From contig NZ_LN881723.1 in assembly GCF_001457415.1 (NCBI RefSeq), positions 839,246-903,245 on the forward strand: a DNA stretch of 64,000 nucleotides, in the 5' to 3' direction. Shown here piece by piece: positions 35,274 through 45,200 of the stretch. The stretch is from Gorillibacterium timonense. Lineage in GTDB: Bacteria; Bacillota; Bacilli; Paenibacillales; NBRC-103111. Position numbers and translations under genes: made by a program. The first letter of the stretch is position 1; each line of letters opens with the position of its first letter. Below the pieces are notes generated by a model that was not told the DNA's origin, ran no database searches, and saw nothing but the letters and a program-made list of their open reading frames with translations.

Positions 35274-38200
35274 CTAGACATCGATTCCCTCGGAATTCCG
35301 ATGTTCGATCGGCTCAACCGACGTCTCCTCTGAGATAGACGGATCCGCCGCATCCATTGCTATCTCGCTGAACGATTGCTCTGGCGCTGCTGCGGGAGCT
35401 GTTTCTCCGGGGGGCGCCTCGATAACTGCTGGATCTGAGTCAGCTTCAGGAGCCTTTTCTTCGAGGGTCGCCTCGATTGCTGCCTGCTCCGACACCGCTT
35501 CTGGAGCCGTTTCTACGGGCAGCGCTTCGATAGCTGCTTGATGCGTAGATTCCTCTATCGCGGCTCGCTCGAGGGTCGCCTCGATTGCCGCTTGCTCGGG
35601 TGCTACTGGGGCCATTTCATCCGGTATTTCCTCGATTGCCGCTTGTTCAGGCGCCGTCTCATTTTGTGATAGCTCCTGTATATTCGTTTTCAGCGAAATG
35701 ACCTGGCGGGTCCCCATCGCGATCCAATGGATGACCCCGTCAATAAACCCGTTATTCTCAAGCCGGGTTACTTCCAAAACAGCTCCGGATGAACGGGTTT
35801 CCTTTATCGAGAGCAAAAATGCGGAACTGTTCCCAGATACGACCACCGTCACCGCTTCGGACGCAATTTCCTCTTCAAATTCGATGGGAATGAGCAATTT
35901 CCAGGTTTCGGCTTCGAGTCCGAATTCCACTAACCCGCTTGCCGGTAAATTCGTGGGAGGGGCGTAAGCGACAGGGATCGGATAGGTATTCGTCAAGCTG
36001 AGCGCAGCCTGGACCGCCTGTTCAATCATTTCTGAGACTCGGGAAGAAAGGTGCTGCAGATCGACTGCACCCTTTTGCAGGTGGTCGCTTCCTACACTAT
36101 CCTCACCCAGGTGGCGGGCTTCCACCGCACCGGCTTGCAGCTGTACGCTTCCTACGCTTTCTGCGCTCAGATGACGATTCTCGATCGCACCTGATTGCAG
36201 CTTATCGCCTCCCACGCTATCCGCACTCAGGTGACGCGTCTTCACGGAGCCTACCTGCAATTTCTCGCTTCCGACACTCTCCGCGCTCAGGTGGCGCGTC
36301 TTGACTGAGCCGGCTTGCAGCTTGTCGCTGCCTACACTGTCCGCACTCAGATGGCGAGTCTCCACCACACCTGATTGCAGCTGGTCGTTTCCTATGATGC
36401 CCGCTCTCAAGTGACGCGCTTCAATTGCTCCCGTTTGCAGCTGCTCGCTCGCTACGCTATCCGCGCTCAGATGGTGGACATTTACGGCGCCTGTTCGCAG
36501 TTGCTCGCTTCCCACACTGCCAATGCCCAGGTGATGCGCTTCAACGATGCCCGGTTGCAGGTGCTCACTTCCCACACTATCCGCGCTCAGGTGACGCGCA
36601 TTTACAGCGTCCGGTTGCAGGTGTTCGCTCCCTACGCTATCCACACCAAGGTGACGCGCTTCAACGATGCCCGGTTGCAAGTGCTCGCTTCCTACGCTTT
36701 CCTTGCCCAGATGGCGAGTCTCCACGGCGTCTGCCTGCAGTTGCTCGCTTCCCACACTTTCCGCGCTCAGATGACGTGTCTCCACCGCGCCCGCCTGTAG
36801 CTGCTCGCTCCCCACGCTATTCGCGTTCAGATGATGCGCATTCACAGCGCCCGCTTGCAGCTGTTCGCTTCCCACACTGCCTGCACTCAGATGATGCGCC
36901 CCAACGATGCCCGATTGAAGCTGCTCGCTTCCTACGCTATTCGCACTCAAATGGCGCGCTTCGATGATGCCCGATTGCAGTTGCTCGCTGCCCACGCTCT
37001 CCGCGCTCAAATGGCGGGTCTCTACCGCACTCGCCTGCAGTTGCTCGCTCCCTACGCTACCCGTGCTCAAGTGGCGCAGATCCACCGCGTCCGCTTGCAG
37101 TTGCTCGCTTCCCACGCTCTCCGCGCTCAAATGGCGGGTCTCTACCGCGTCCGTTTGAAGCTGCTCGCTTCCCACGCTCTCCGCACTCAAGTGGCGCGTA
37201 TCCACCGCGTCCGTTTGTAACTGCTCGCTTCCTACGCTACCCGCGCTCAGGTGGCGAGTCTCTATCGCGTCTGCTTGCAGTTGCTCGCTTCCTACGCTAC
37301 CCGCACTCAAGTGGCGCGTATCCACCGCGTCCGCTTGTAACTGTTCGCTTCCTACGCTGCCCTCGTTCAGGTGGCGAGTCTCTACCGCGCCTGCTTGCAA
37401 TTGCTCGCTCCCTACGCTCTCCGCGCTCAGGTGGCGCGTATCCACCGCGTCCGCTTGCAGTTGCTCGCTTCCCACGCTACCCTCGCTCAGGTGGCGAGTC
37501 TCTACCGCGCCTGCTTGCAACTGCTCGCTTCCTACGCTGCCCACGCTCAGATGATGCGCAGCCACAGAACCCACTTCCAACTGGTCGCTTCCTACGCTGC
37601 CCATACTCAGGTGGCGCGCAGCCACGGAACCCGCTTGCAGTTGGTCGCTTCCTACGCTGCCCACACTCAGGTGTCGAGTCCCTACCGCGCCCGCTTGCAG
37701 CTGCTCGTTTCCCACGCTCTCCGCGCTCAGATGGCGCGTATCTATCGCATGTTCTCCGATGTGCTCGGCGAGCACGGAGTTGAAGGTTAGGTGCCGGGAT
37801 TGAACGCTGCTCGGCTTCAAGTGATTGGGCCCAACCGCTTCCACCTCCAGCTTCTCCGCAGTCACCGCTCCCGTCGCGAGCTTGCTTGTCGTAACGGAAG
37901 AGTCCTTCAATTTATCTACACTCACGCTAAGCGCCTGAAGGTGACCGGAGTTGATCGCTCCTCCGGAAATCTGAGCCGATCCGACGATGTCCACTCCGAG
38001 ATGCTGCGTCCCAATGCTTCCGGGAGCGAGAGCCTTCGCCGTCACCGCTCCTTCAGCCAAATGAGTGCTGGTCACTGACGCAGGCGCTAATTTGCTTCGG
38101 TCGACGGACCGTTCCGCCAGCTTGCCTCCCGTAATCGAGCCGTCATCCAGATGAAACGATTTGATGACTCCCGCCGGAAGGTGATGCCCCTTGATGACTT

Positions 38201-39782
38201 CCATTCCCAGATGGCGGCTCTCGATACTTCCTTCCATGAGGTGATCCGCGCCGACTGAACCATCTGCCAGCTTGGAGGAATCCACCGCATTGTCGGCCAG
38301 CAGCCCCCAGTGAATCTCTCCAGCCCGGATATGAGCCGCCGTTATCGTTCCATCCGCGAGATGGCGGGCATCGATTGAACCCGGAACGATTTTGTCCCCG
38401 TTGAGACTGCCCTTGGCCAAATGCTCAGCTGTAACAGCCCCGCTGGCCAAATGATAGCTGTTCACGGCCTCCGCCCCGATATGGCTGCTCAGAACCGAAT
38501 CGGCTGCAAGTCGGGACGACGTCACGCTGCCCTCGCTTAAATGGCGCTCCTGAATGGCACCTTCTGCGATTTGAGCTTCATGAACCGATCTTTCCGTCAA
38601 ATGCTGGTTGCCGACGGAATTCTCCGCAAGCTTGTCAACGGTGACAGAACCGCTCGCGAGCTGCTCCGTTCCTACGGACCCCGCGGCTATATGCTCCGCA
38701 TAGACGGAAGCGGCTTTCAGCTTGTCGAAGCCGACGCTGCCATCCGCCAGCTTCTCTTCGGTTACAGCGCCGGTACGAAGCTTCTCTGTCGTAACCGAAC
38801 CTGGCGATAGTTTGGCTGAGTTAACGGAGCTATTGGCAAGATGGGCCGATTTTACCGCCCCGCTGCGGATCTTATCCGAGGTTACAGCCTGATCCTGCAA
38901 CAGCTCGCCGGTGATGATGCTGTCATGAAGATGCCGGGAAGTGATCGAGCCGTAAGCGAGCTTATCCGGGCCGATGATCCGATCCGCCAGCTTTTCGGCA
39001 GTGACGGCACCATCCGCTAGCTTTTCCCCCGTCACGGTTCGGTTGCGCAGCTTTCCTCCCCCGATGGTTCCGTCTCCGATGTGATAGTCCTGGACTGATT
39101 CCGCAGCCAGTTTGGCTGTTGTCACCGATCCTTCCGCCAAATGGCGGCTCCTGATCGAACCATCCGCATAGTGGCTTTCATTCAAACTCCCGCCTGTAAT
39201 CTTGCTGCCCGTTACCGATCCGCTGGCCAGCTTTTCCTCCGTAACGCTGGCATCCGTGAGATCATCCGTATAGACGACGGAAGGAAGGCCGATTTCCGCT
39301 TTCCGGTCCTCAAGCATGGCCTTCAGTTCATCCCGGCTATGGTCTGGAACCGGATGAGGCTCGACTGCAGGTGCGCCGTTCGACGTGGATGACAGCTTTC
39401 CTTCCGGCTTCTCAAGAACGGGCTGTTGCACCTCGCTCAAATCGTTAGCTGGTGCGGGATTTTCTGCGAGCTCCGTAATTTCTGACTGCACGGGAGCTGC
39501 CGGCTGTTCCGGAGCGGAGGAAGCGACTTCCGGCACAAGTCCTTTATCAGCCGACGTCTTTTGCTCTTCCGTAGAGGAAATGGCTTCCGGAACAGCAATC
39601 GAACCGATTGTCGTTGGATTTTCCTCCGGGGAGGGAGCGGTTTCCGGCACGACTGTCTCCGGTTCGCGAGGCGATATCCCATCCAACCATTTCAATTCCT
39701 CTGTTCGGGCATCATAGCGATACCCGCGCGTCTTCTTTACCTTCTCCTTCCCTTTCCCGCGTACCGATTTCCCTTTGTCCAT
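35274..39782 (-). CDS. Giant WIAG-tail repeat protein
   Basis: This 1502-residue protein has a basic start (MDKGKSVRGKGKEKVKKTRG) and a Pro/Glu/Ala-rich stretch (about 40-160). More than 50 repeats of about 20 residues follow (about 165-1250), each of the form SVxSxxLxxGAVxxxHLxxG. A globular region of about 110 residues carries GVIHWIAMGTRQVISLKT, the WIAG-type tail, and a low-complexity AAIEA-rich end follows. Such hydrophobic-spaced repeats form long beta-solenoid or fibre stalks. There is no signal peptide, so it is cytoplasmic or laid down from the mother cell. The neighbouring gerE makes a spore-surface fibre attractive (inference). Confidence 0.85.
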   Translation of the reverse strand: MDKGKSVRGKGKEKVKKTRGYRYDARTEELKWLDGISPREPETVVPETAPSPEENPTTIGSIAVPEAISSTEEQKTSADKGLVPEVASSAPEQPAAPVQSEITELAENPAPANDLSEVQQPVLEKPEGKLSSTSNGAPAVEPHPVPDHSRDELKAMLEDRKAEIGLPSVVYTDDLTDASVTEEKLASGSVTGSKITGGSLNESHYADGSIRSRHLAEGSVTTAKLAAESVQDYHIGDGTIGGGKLRNRTVTGEKLADGAVTAEKLADRIIGPDKLAYGSITSRHLHDSIITGELLQDQAVTSDKIRSGAVKSAHLANSSVNSAKLSPGSVTTEKLRTGAVTEEKLADGSVGFDKLKAASVYAEHIAAGSVGTEQLASGSVTVDKLAENSVGNQHLTERSVHEAQIAEGAIQERHLSEGSVTSSRLAADSVLSSHIGAEAVNSYHLASGAVTAEHLAKGSLNGDKIVPGSIDARHLADGTITAAHIRAGEIHWGLLADNAVDSSKLADGSVGADHLMEGSIESRHLGMEVIKGHHLPAGVIKSFHLDDGSITGGKLAERSVDRSKLAPASVTSTHLAEGAVTAKALAPGSIGTQHLGVDIVGSAQISGGAINSGHLQALSVSVDKLKDSSVTTSKLATGAVTAEKLEVEAVGPNHLKPSSVQSRHLTFNSVLAEHIGEHAIDTRHLSAESVGNEQLQAGAVGTRHLSVGSVGSDQLQAGSVAARHLSMGSVGSDQLEVGSVAAHHLSVGSVGSEQLQAGAVETRHLSEGSVGSEQLQADAVDTRHLSAESVGSEQLQAGAVETRHLNEGSVGSEQLQADAVDTRHLSAGSVGSEQLQADAIETRHLSAGSVGSEQLQTDAVDTRHLSAESVGSEQLQTDAVETRHLSAESVGSEQLQADAVDLRHLSTGSVGSEQLQASAVETRHLSAESVGSEQLQSGIIEARHLSANSVGSEQLQSGIVGAHHLSAGSVGSEQLQAGAVNAHHLNANSVGSEQLQAGAVETRHLSAESVGSEQLQADAVETRHLGKESVGSEHLQPGIVEARHLGVDSVGSEHLQPDAVNARHLSADSVGSEHLQPGIVEAHHLGIGSVGSEQLRTGAVNVHHLSADSVASEQLQTGAIEARHLRAGIIGNDQLQSGVVETRHLSADSVGSDKLQAGSVKTRHLSAESVGSEKLQVGSVKTRHLSADSVGGDKLQSGAIENRHLSAESVGSVQLQAGAVEARHLGEDSVGSDHLQKGAVDLQHLSSRVSEMIEQAVQAALSLTNTYPIPVAYAPPTNLPASGLVEFGLEAETWKLLIPIEFEEEIASEAVTVVVSGNSSAFLLSIKETRSSGAVLEVTRLENNGFIDGVIHWIAMGTRQVISLKTNIQELSQNETAPEQAAIEEIPDEMAPVAPEQAAIEATLERAAIEESTHQAAIEALPVETAPEAVSEQAAIEATLEEKAPEADSDPAVIEAPPGETAPAAAPEQSFSEIAMDAADPSISEETSVEPIEHRNSEGIDV
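36061..37740 (-). repeat. 28 near-identical 60-bp tandem repeats inside the WIAG-tail gene
   Basis: The units keep exact 60-base phase over the whole block with no indels. They encode variants of a 20-residue motif containing SVGSEQLQ and RHLSAE. Repeats outside the block are far more divergent, so this part looks recently expanded or homogenised by recombination. Copy number is likely to vary between strains, and short-read assemblies may collapse it. Confidence 0.9.
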
Positions 39783-39956
39783 GCTGGGTCCCCTTCCGAG
39801 TCAATATCTCCTGTACCATATGCATGGCCTGTGCGGATTGCCCCTCCGAAATTGGTTGAATTTTGTAATGCATCTGTAATCTCCCGTTAATCACCCTTTA
39901 ATGTAGAGCGCATATAATAATCATTGACCCCCCTTTTAATGATATAGTTTCTCGTT

Positions 39957-39994
39957 AACCCGCGGCCCGTTGCCGACGGGTTCCTTTCTTTTTT
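39957..39994 (+). terminator. Hairpin with T run upstream of psd
   Basis: AACCCG (39957-39962) pairs with CGGGTT (39977-39982) with an inner GGC/GCC pairing, then CCTTTCTTTTTT. No plus-strand gene lies upstream, because the neighbour is the divergent repeat protein. It either attenuates psd transcription or ends a small RNA that starts at about 39920. Confidence 0.45.
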
Positions 39995-40050
39995 AGGGGC
40001 GTTGCGGAGATCGGCGAACTGTGGCAAGATAAGCAGGAATAAGATTTCCT

Positions 40051-40866
40051 ATGCAAAAAAGAAAACAGGTGAGACGGGTGTCCAAACGATTTTTTCGATT
40101 GTTAACCGAGCTATCCTCACGCAAAAGCGTGTCGAGAATAACCGGAGCTTTTGCCGAATCCCGATTCAGCCGCAGGCTGATCCCATGGTTTGGCCGTACC
40201 TACCACATCCCGTTTGAAGATGCAGAGAAGGAATGGACGGAGTATTCGTCCTTAAACGACTTCTTCACCCGCAGATTGAAGCCCGGCTTACGTCCGGTCG
40301 ACACGACCCCGGACAGCCTGATCAGTCCGGTTGACTCCAAGATCACCGGGATGGGACCGATTGCCGAAGGACAGCTTCTTAATATCAAAGGTCAGGATTA
40401 CACAGTGGAGGAGCTGCTGAACGGCTCGCCGCGCACGGTCAACTACCGGGACGGCTATTTTCTCGTGCTGTACCTGAGCCCGACCGATTATCATCGCATT
40501 CACACGCCTGTAGCCGGACGAATTCTGGAAAAGGAACGGATCTCGGGAAGAGTCTACCCGGTGAACGAGTTCGGCCTGCGGCATATGACGCGGGTGCTTA
40601 GCCGCAACGAGCGTTTGGTCACTTATCTGCATACGGTTTACGGGGAAGTGGCTGTGGTGAAGGTCGGGGCGATGAACGTCAGCGGAATCGTGTACGCCGA
40701 TCCCCTCCCGGAGAATGTTCAAGCAGGCGATGACCTGGCTTATTTCAAATTCGGCTCGACAGTCGTCCTGCTTTTGGAAAATGGCATCTTTGAGCCCCGT
40801 CCCGATCTGATGAACGGAACGGTCGTCAAAATGGGAGAACGACTCGGGTCCTTGCACAAGGCATAG
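40051..40866 (+). CDS. psd: Phosphatidylserine decarboxylase proenzyme
   Basis: This 271-residue membrane-associated enzyme makes phosphatidylethanolamine from phosphatidylserine. It is cut autocatalytically at the FGST motif (YFKFGSTVV, near residue 240), where the Ser becomes the pyruvoyl group. Supporting motifs are SLNDFFTRRLKPG, ISPVDSKI with the catalytic Asp, and YLSPTDYHRIHTPVAG with the catalytic His. The ATG at 40051 has only a weak ribosome site. A GTG at 40078 after AGGTGA is an alternative that would shorten it by nine residues. Confidence 0.93.
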   Translation: MQKRKQVRRVSKRFFRLLTELSSRKSVSRITGAFAESRFSRRLIPWFGRTYHIPFEDAEKEWTEYSSLNDFFTRRLKPGLRPVDTTPDSLISPVDSKITGMGPIAEGQLLNIKGQDYTVEELLNGSPRTVNYRDGYFLVLYLSPTDYHRIHTPVAGRILEKERISGRVYPVNEFGLRHMTRVLSRNERLVTYLHTVYGEVAVVKVGAMNVSGIVYADPLPENVQAGDDLAYFKFGSTVVLLLENGIFEPRPDLMNGTVVKMGERLGSLHKA

Positions 40867-40934
40867 GAGCTTGCAATTGCCTTCCTTTAGCCGCTGTTTT
40901 CGCATTCGTCCCGAACGGACAAGCGTATCCAGTG

Positions 40935-40985
40935 AAAAAGCCCAACCGGCAAAACGGATCAACTTCCGTTCTGCAGATTGGGCTT
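40935..40985 (-). terminator. Terminator of the yezD-like/hydrolase transcript
   Basis: AAGCCCAA (40938-40945) pairs with TTGGGCTT (40978-40985) with an inner ACGGA/TCCGT stem. On the minus strand TTTTTC follows (complement of 40935-40939). It may also stop the convergent psd transcript. Confidence 0.75.
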
Positions 40986-41011
40986 GCCTATTGGGATAGT
41001 AAGATCCGTGT

Positions 41012-41215
41012 TTACCGACGGCCTTTGGGATTCCCCTTCGCTTCGAAATCCGTTCTTTTCTCCGGCTGACCGTCGAACCGCTTGCGTTCCGTCCGTTCGA
41101 TCTGCACGATTCTTCCGTCATGCACGATGATCTGAACCGCTCCGTATTCCATTCCATTTAAGCTGGATACAATCCGTTCATTCCACTCATCATCGACTTC
41201 AAGCGGTTTAGCCAT
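41012..41215 (-). CDS. YezD family small protein (DUF2292)
   Basis: This 67-residue protein contains the family core WNERIVSSLNGMEYGAVQII and VHDGRIVQIERTERKRF. These proteins are widespread in Bacilli and their biochemical role is not established. A charged tail (DGQPEKRTDFEAKGNPKGRR) extends past the core. It lies 13 bases downstream of the alpha/beta hydrolase gene, so they probably share a transcript. Confidence 0.8.
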   Translation of the reverse strand: MAKPLEVDDEWNERIVSSLNGMEYGAVQIIVHDGRIVQIERTERKRFDGQPEKRTDFEAKGNPKGRR

Positions 41216-41228
41216 GGGATGGCCTCCT

Positions 41229-42041
41229 TCAAATGATCCGGCTTTTCGGTCCGCTGTGGCCGATCAGCCATCCTTTGGTCCGATCAATGACCGCAGTTAC
41301 ACTCTCTTCCGAAGAGAAGGTATGGTTCGCCCCCTGCACAAGCTCTTTGTCGCAGCAACCGTCGCGACGAATGCGGAAGATTTTTTGGTACAAGAAGCTG
41401 TAGTCGACGGGAATCACATCATCTCCGGTTCCATGAACGAGCAGGATCGGTCCTAGAAATTTACGAGCCTCTTGAAAGGGATGATGCGCGCTGAGCGAGT
41501 TGAAATAGCCTGAAGTAAGTCCATATCCGAGATAATCTGCACGGCCTTCTTGCATCGCCTTCTCATAAACATCCTTGCCGACGATGCGCACGATATCGCC
41601 GAACGGATTGGCCACCGGTGACCACAGCACCAGCTTGTTGACTCGTTTGTCGATGGTGGCTGTCAGGATGGCAACCGCTCCGCCTAGACTGTGGCCGAGA
41701 AGGGTCACATCCTCCGTCGCTATGCCCGGTATGGCAAGCACATGATCGAGCACCGCACGGGTTTGACTCACCATGGCATCGAGACCTCCCGCGCCATAAT
41801 CGCCTTCACTTTCCCCGCATCCGGCATAATCGAAGCGGAGAACGTTCAGTCCGGTACCGGCCAGCTCGCGCGCAGTCTTCACGAACAACCGGTCAACACC
41901 GATCCGGCTGCCGACAAACCCATGACAGATCACAACCAGCGGCGCAGCCTGAAAGCTCCCCCCTCGATCCTCTGCTAGAGGACGATGTAAGGTAGCGGCC
42001 AGCTCCCATTCTCCCTGTCGGATCATAAATGTGGTTTCCAT
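41229..42041 (-). CDS. Alpha/beta hydrolase
   Basis: This 270-residue soluble hydrolase has an oxyanion strand VVICHGFVGSRIG, FDYAGCGESEG, the nucleophile elbow LLGHSLGGAVAIL (Ser), an acid in VHGTGDDVIPV, and the catalytic His in GANHTFSS. It resembles feruloyl-esterase/peptidase-S9-like hydrolases such as Bacillus YtmA/YjfP types; the substrate is unknown. I prefer the ATG at 42041, which leaves the GAGGGG ribosome site about 6 bases upstream; an ATG six bases earlier abuts that site. Confidence 0.85.
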   Translation of the reverse strand: METTFMIRQGEWELAATLHRPLAEDRGGSFQAAPLVVICHGFVGSRIGVDRLFVKTARELAGTGLNVLRFDYAGCGESEGDYGAGGLDAMVSQTRAVLDHVLAIPGIATEDVTLLGHSLGGAVAILTATIDKRVNKLVLWSPVANPFGDIVRIVGKDVYEKAMQEGRADYLGYGLTSGYFNSLSAHHPFQEARKFLGPILLVHGTGDDVIPVDYSFLYQKIFRIRRDGCCDKELVQGANHTFSSEESVTAVIDRTKGWLIGHSGPKSRII

Positions 42042-42222
42042 GCGCATCCCCTCTCTCTTGTCCCTGCCCGGAACCCGATCATTCGACGAAACGGGTCAGG
42101 CTGCTAGATGTGATTGTCATCTATTTGATAAATCATATTGGTTTACTTGGTATTATCACTTTACCACTTCCTGTAGGGAACGTCAATCAGGAATTCAACC
42201 GAAGGAACATTCACCTCCCATT

Positions 42223-42266
42223 AAAAAGTCAGATGAGCATGTCCCCATTCTGGGAACATGCTCATC
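42223..42266 (-). terminator. Terminator of the SLH/giant surface protein operon
   Basis: An 11-bp stem, 42232-42242 with 42256-42266, has partial extension into the loop. On the minus strand it is followed by CTGACTTTTTA. It lies 27 bases beyond the stop of the giant gene. Confidence 0.85.
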
Positions 42267-42292
42267 CTTACCGTTCGCCATTTCTGGTCCGC

Positions 42293-45200
42293 TCAATGCC
42301 GAGTTTGATTGACGACAACCTTGTACATACTCCCCGCTACAACGAACGGAACATCTGCCGTAGATACTGCTCCATTCGACCAAACCGCGGTAAAACGAAC
42401 CGTATGCTCTCCATCTTCCAGCTTTGCAAGCTCAGGCCGATTCAAGATGCCTGTAAAGTGAATGGAGTCGCTCCCCGTTAACGGAAGCGAGAGACGGTTT
42501 GTCAGCAGCTTCGCAGTTACCCGCACCGGGCGGGTATCGGTATGCGTATCCGTTACCGTCGCATTCAGAACAAGCGCTTCTCCCGCCCAAAAGACGTTTT
42601 CCGCGCGAGTCTCCAGCGGATGCTTCTCATTCCAGCGAAGCCGAATCTCATTCCACTCCGGGGTATGCCGGATTTCACCGGCAATTGTGAGCGGCAATAC
42701 TGGGAATGACCATGTCTGTGCAAAGGTTTCCTCAAAGGGGTCGATCACCGTGATCGAGAGGGAGTGCATTCCCTTCTCCAACGGTCCATAGGTGAAGGTC
42801 TTCGTCGTTCCCGACGAAACGAGCAGCCAACTGGCTACTTCTACTCTCTCTCCGTTTACCACCGCATCAACCCTCACCTGCAAGTCATCTCCGTCAGGAT
42901 CGGAAACGGTGAGGGAGAAGGTCGGCGTATCTTGTTCGTAAATGGGAGCCGGTATGGTCAGCGTTGCCGAAGGTGCCCGATTCACTCTCATATAAGTGAA
43001 AGGCGAATCATCGCCCCAATCATAACCATCAAAGACCCGTACATGAACCTTGTACACTTCTCCCGGTGTCAGCGCCTTCGTCAGCTCATGAGCCCTCTCG
43101 GTCCAGGTCTCACTGCCTTCTTCACCTGCCAGATTGCCGGAATCGTAGACCTTGGTATTCCCCAGGTTGAAGACTTCAACCCGGAACAAAGGGAATACAG
43201 CTCCCGGATCGGGATCGCTCTGCGTAAAGACGATGGACGGATATCGAGCCACTATCGTTGGAGTACTCTGCGTGCCACTCGGATAGGTGATGATCGCTGT
43301 CGGCCGCCGGTTGATGAACAGCCATTCCTCGTTCGACCATTCGGACCACAGATCGCCGTCGTAGACACGCACCATGACCTTCAGCGGAATGTTGGTCGGC
43401 AGATCGAGCGGAACCTTCATGGACTGGCCCCCAAGCGCCCAATCGCCGCTCTTCGTTCCGGAGTCGTAAGCAACATCCCCATTCGCCCGTTGAATCAAGA
43501 CACGGTATGCTTTGATCCGTGCGCCGAAGCTCGAATCCGGATCTCCTGCGGTCCAGTCAATCGTCGGGCGCAGCTCGTCCAGGATCTTCTGAGGGTTTTC
43601 TTTTGTTCCTACCGGATTCGTCAACGTGACGGTTGGGGCTTGGTTCACTTGGATCCACCCGATGTTCGACCAGTCGGACCAAGCTTCCCCATCGGTTACG
43701 CGCACTTGCACCTGCAGCTTTTGACCCCGAGGCAGCGTCCCGGTCTGCCAGCTCCAGCTGCCGGCTGTCGTGGCAATTCCCACTTCACCACTTTCCGAAA
43801 TGACGCTGCCAGATTCGCTCGATACCTTGACCTGATATCCCCGGATCCATCCGCTGTCATCCCATTGGTTCCAGCTTACGGTTGGCCGGGTCGAAGTCGT
43901 GAAGCTTGGGGATGCCTTCGAGCCGCTTGGATACGTGAGATGCACCGTAGGTCGGATATTTGCCGGAGGAATGACCGCTGTTCCGATTTCCTTCGTGACC
44001 GGCTCGCTCCATGCTCCGTATTCATCCCTCACCTGAAGGGTCACGCTATAGACTCCTTTTTCCGTGGGCCGTACAAGCTGCTCTGTCCCTTGAACACCAC
44101 TTGGAGAAGTGTAGCTGTACTTGCGCTCCATGATCCCTCTCGTGGCTCGGTAATCGATGCCAGTGGCCTCCGTGGAGTAATTGGAGTCGCTGATCCATCG
44201 GTCCGGATCATAGCTCGTATCTGTCCAGGAGATTGTTCCGTCCGGATTGGCCGTCAGGTTGAACTCGGCCACTGGCCTGCGATGTACCGTCACCTTCACT
44301 TGATAAGCGTTCGAGTCCATCCGGTACTCATCGAATCGCATATTTGGATACAGGTATTCCGGATTCGGATCATCACGATCCCGCAAAGTGACGAGGTAAT
44401 CGCCTACCTTGTCAAAGGATAGCTGCGGACCCGTGAAGGTCTTGCCGTTCATGTCCGATAGCCCCTGATTATTCAGAAAGCGCGGTGTGTGCTGATAGCT
44501 CCACTTGCTGTCTCCACTCTTCGGGTCGTTCTCCGGATCACTGTACAAGATGCTGCTGTACCGAGCTTCCGCTTTACCGGTTGTCGGTTCCCATATGGCG
44601 TAACCGGAGAACCAGTCGATATCCGGCTCGTTGACTTCCAATGTGCTAACCGATCCGAATGTTACATGCTCCTTGTCGGTAAATGGACCAAACTTCCCTG
44701 CCGAGAAGGTGCTGTCGGTTACGGAAAGGTTTTGTACTCCATTTACCGATACCGTTAGAGCTGATCCAAGTGCTTTGACCTTGAAGCTATACTGTTCTTT
44801 GTCCTGGAAGGGATAAGCCCGACTTGCCAGAACACTCCGAGTTCCGTTCACGTATTTGGCCAAATACAGCGTCGTTCCGTTCGTCTCAACGGCATACCGA
44901 TTTTTACCGTCCTGCATCCGGAACGAGAATCCTGCTAGATCATCCTGGTACTTCTGGGCCTCATTCATCGTGAGCTTGAACGTGAACTCCGTGTCTCTTT
45001 CAGATACATTCGACATAAACTGGCCGAGTGAAAATCCTCTGAAGGTTAGAGGATTGGTTGTCGGTGGTCCAGCGGTCAACCAAGGGACAAAGGAGGGTCG
45101 TTCAGGATTGAGTGTATCTATAAGAGTGAAGAACGATAACATCAATCCATCACCTACGAATTGAGAGTAGATATGGTTCTTTGTAGAAGAAGAGTACCCC

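Noticed and set aside
36061..37740. CRISPR array
   Set aside because: The 60-bp periodicity has no spacers and continues one open reading frame; it encodes protein repeats.
39712..39894. A 60-codon minus-strand frame overlapping the start of the WIAG-tail gene
   Set aside because: It has a modest ribosome site but runs into the large gene in another frame and has no recognisable pattern; possible leader ORF, not supported enough.
42764..44422. A 552-codon plus-strand frame opposite the giant surface-protein gene
   Set aside because: Arg/Pro/Cys-rich shadow sequence with no recognisable fold.
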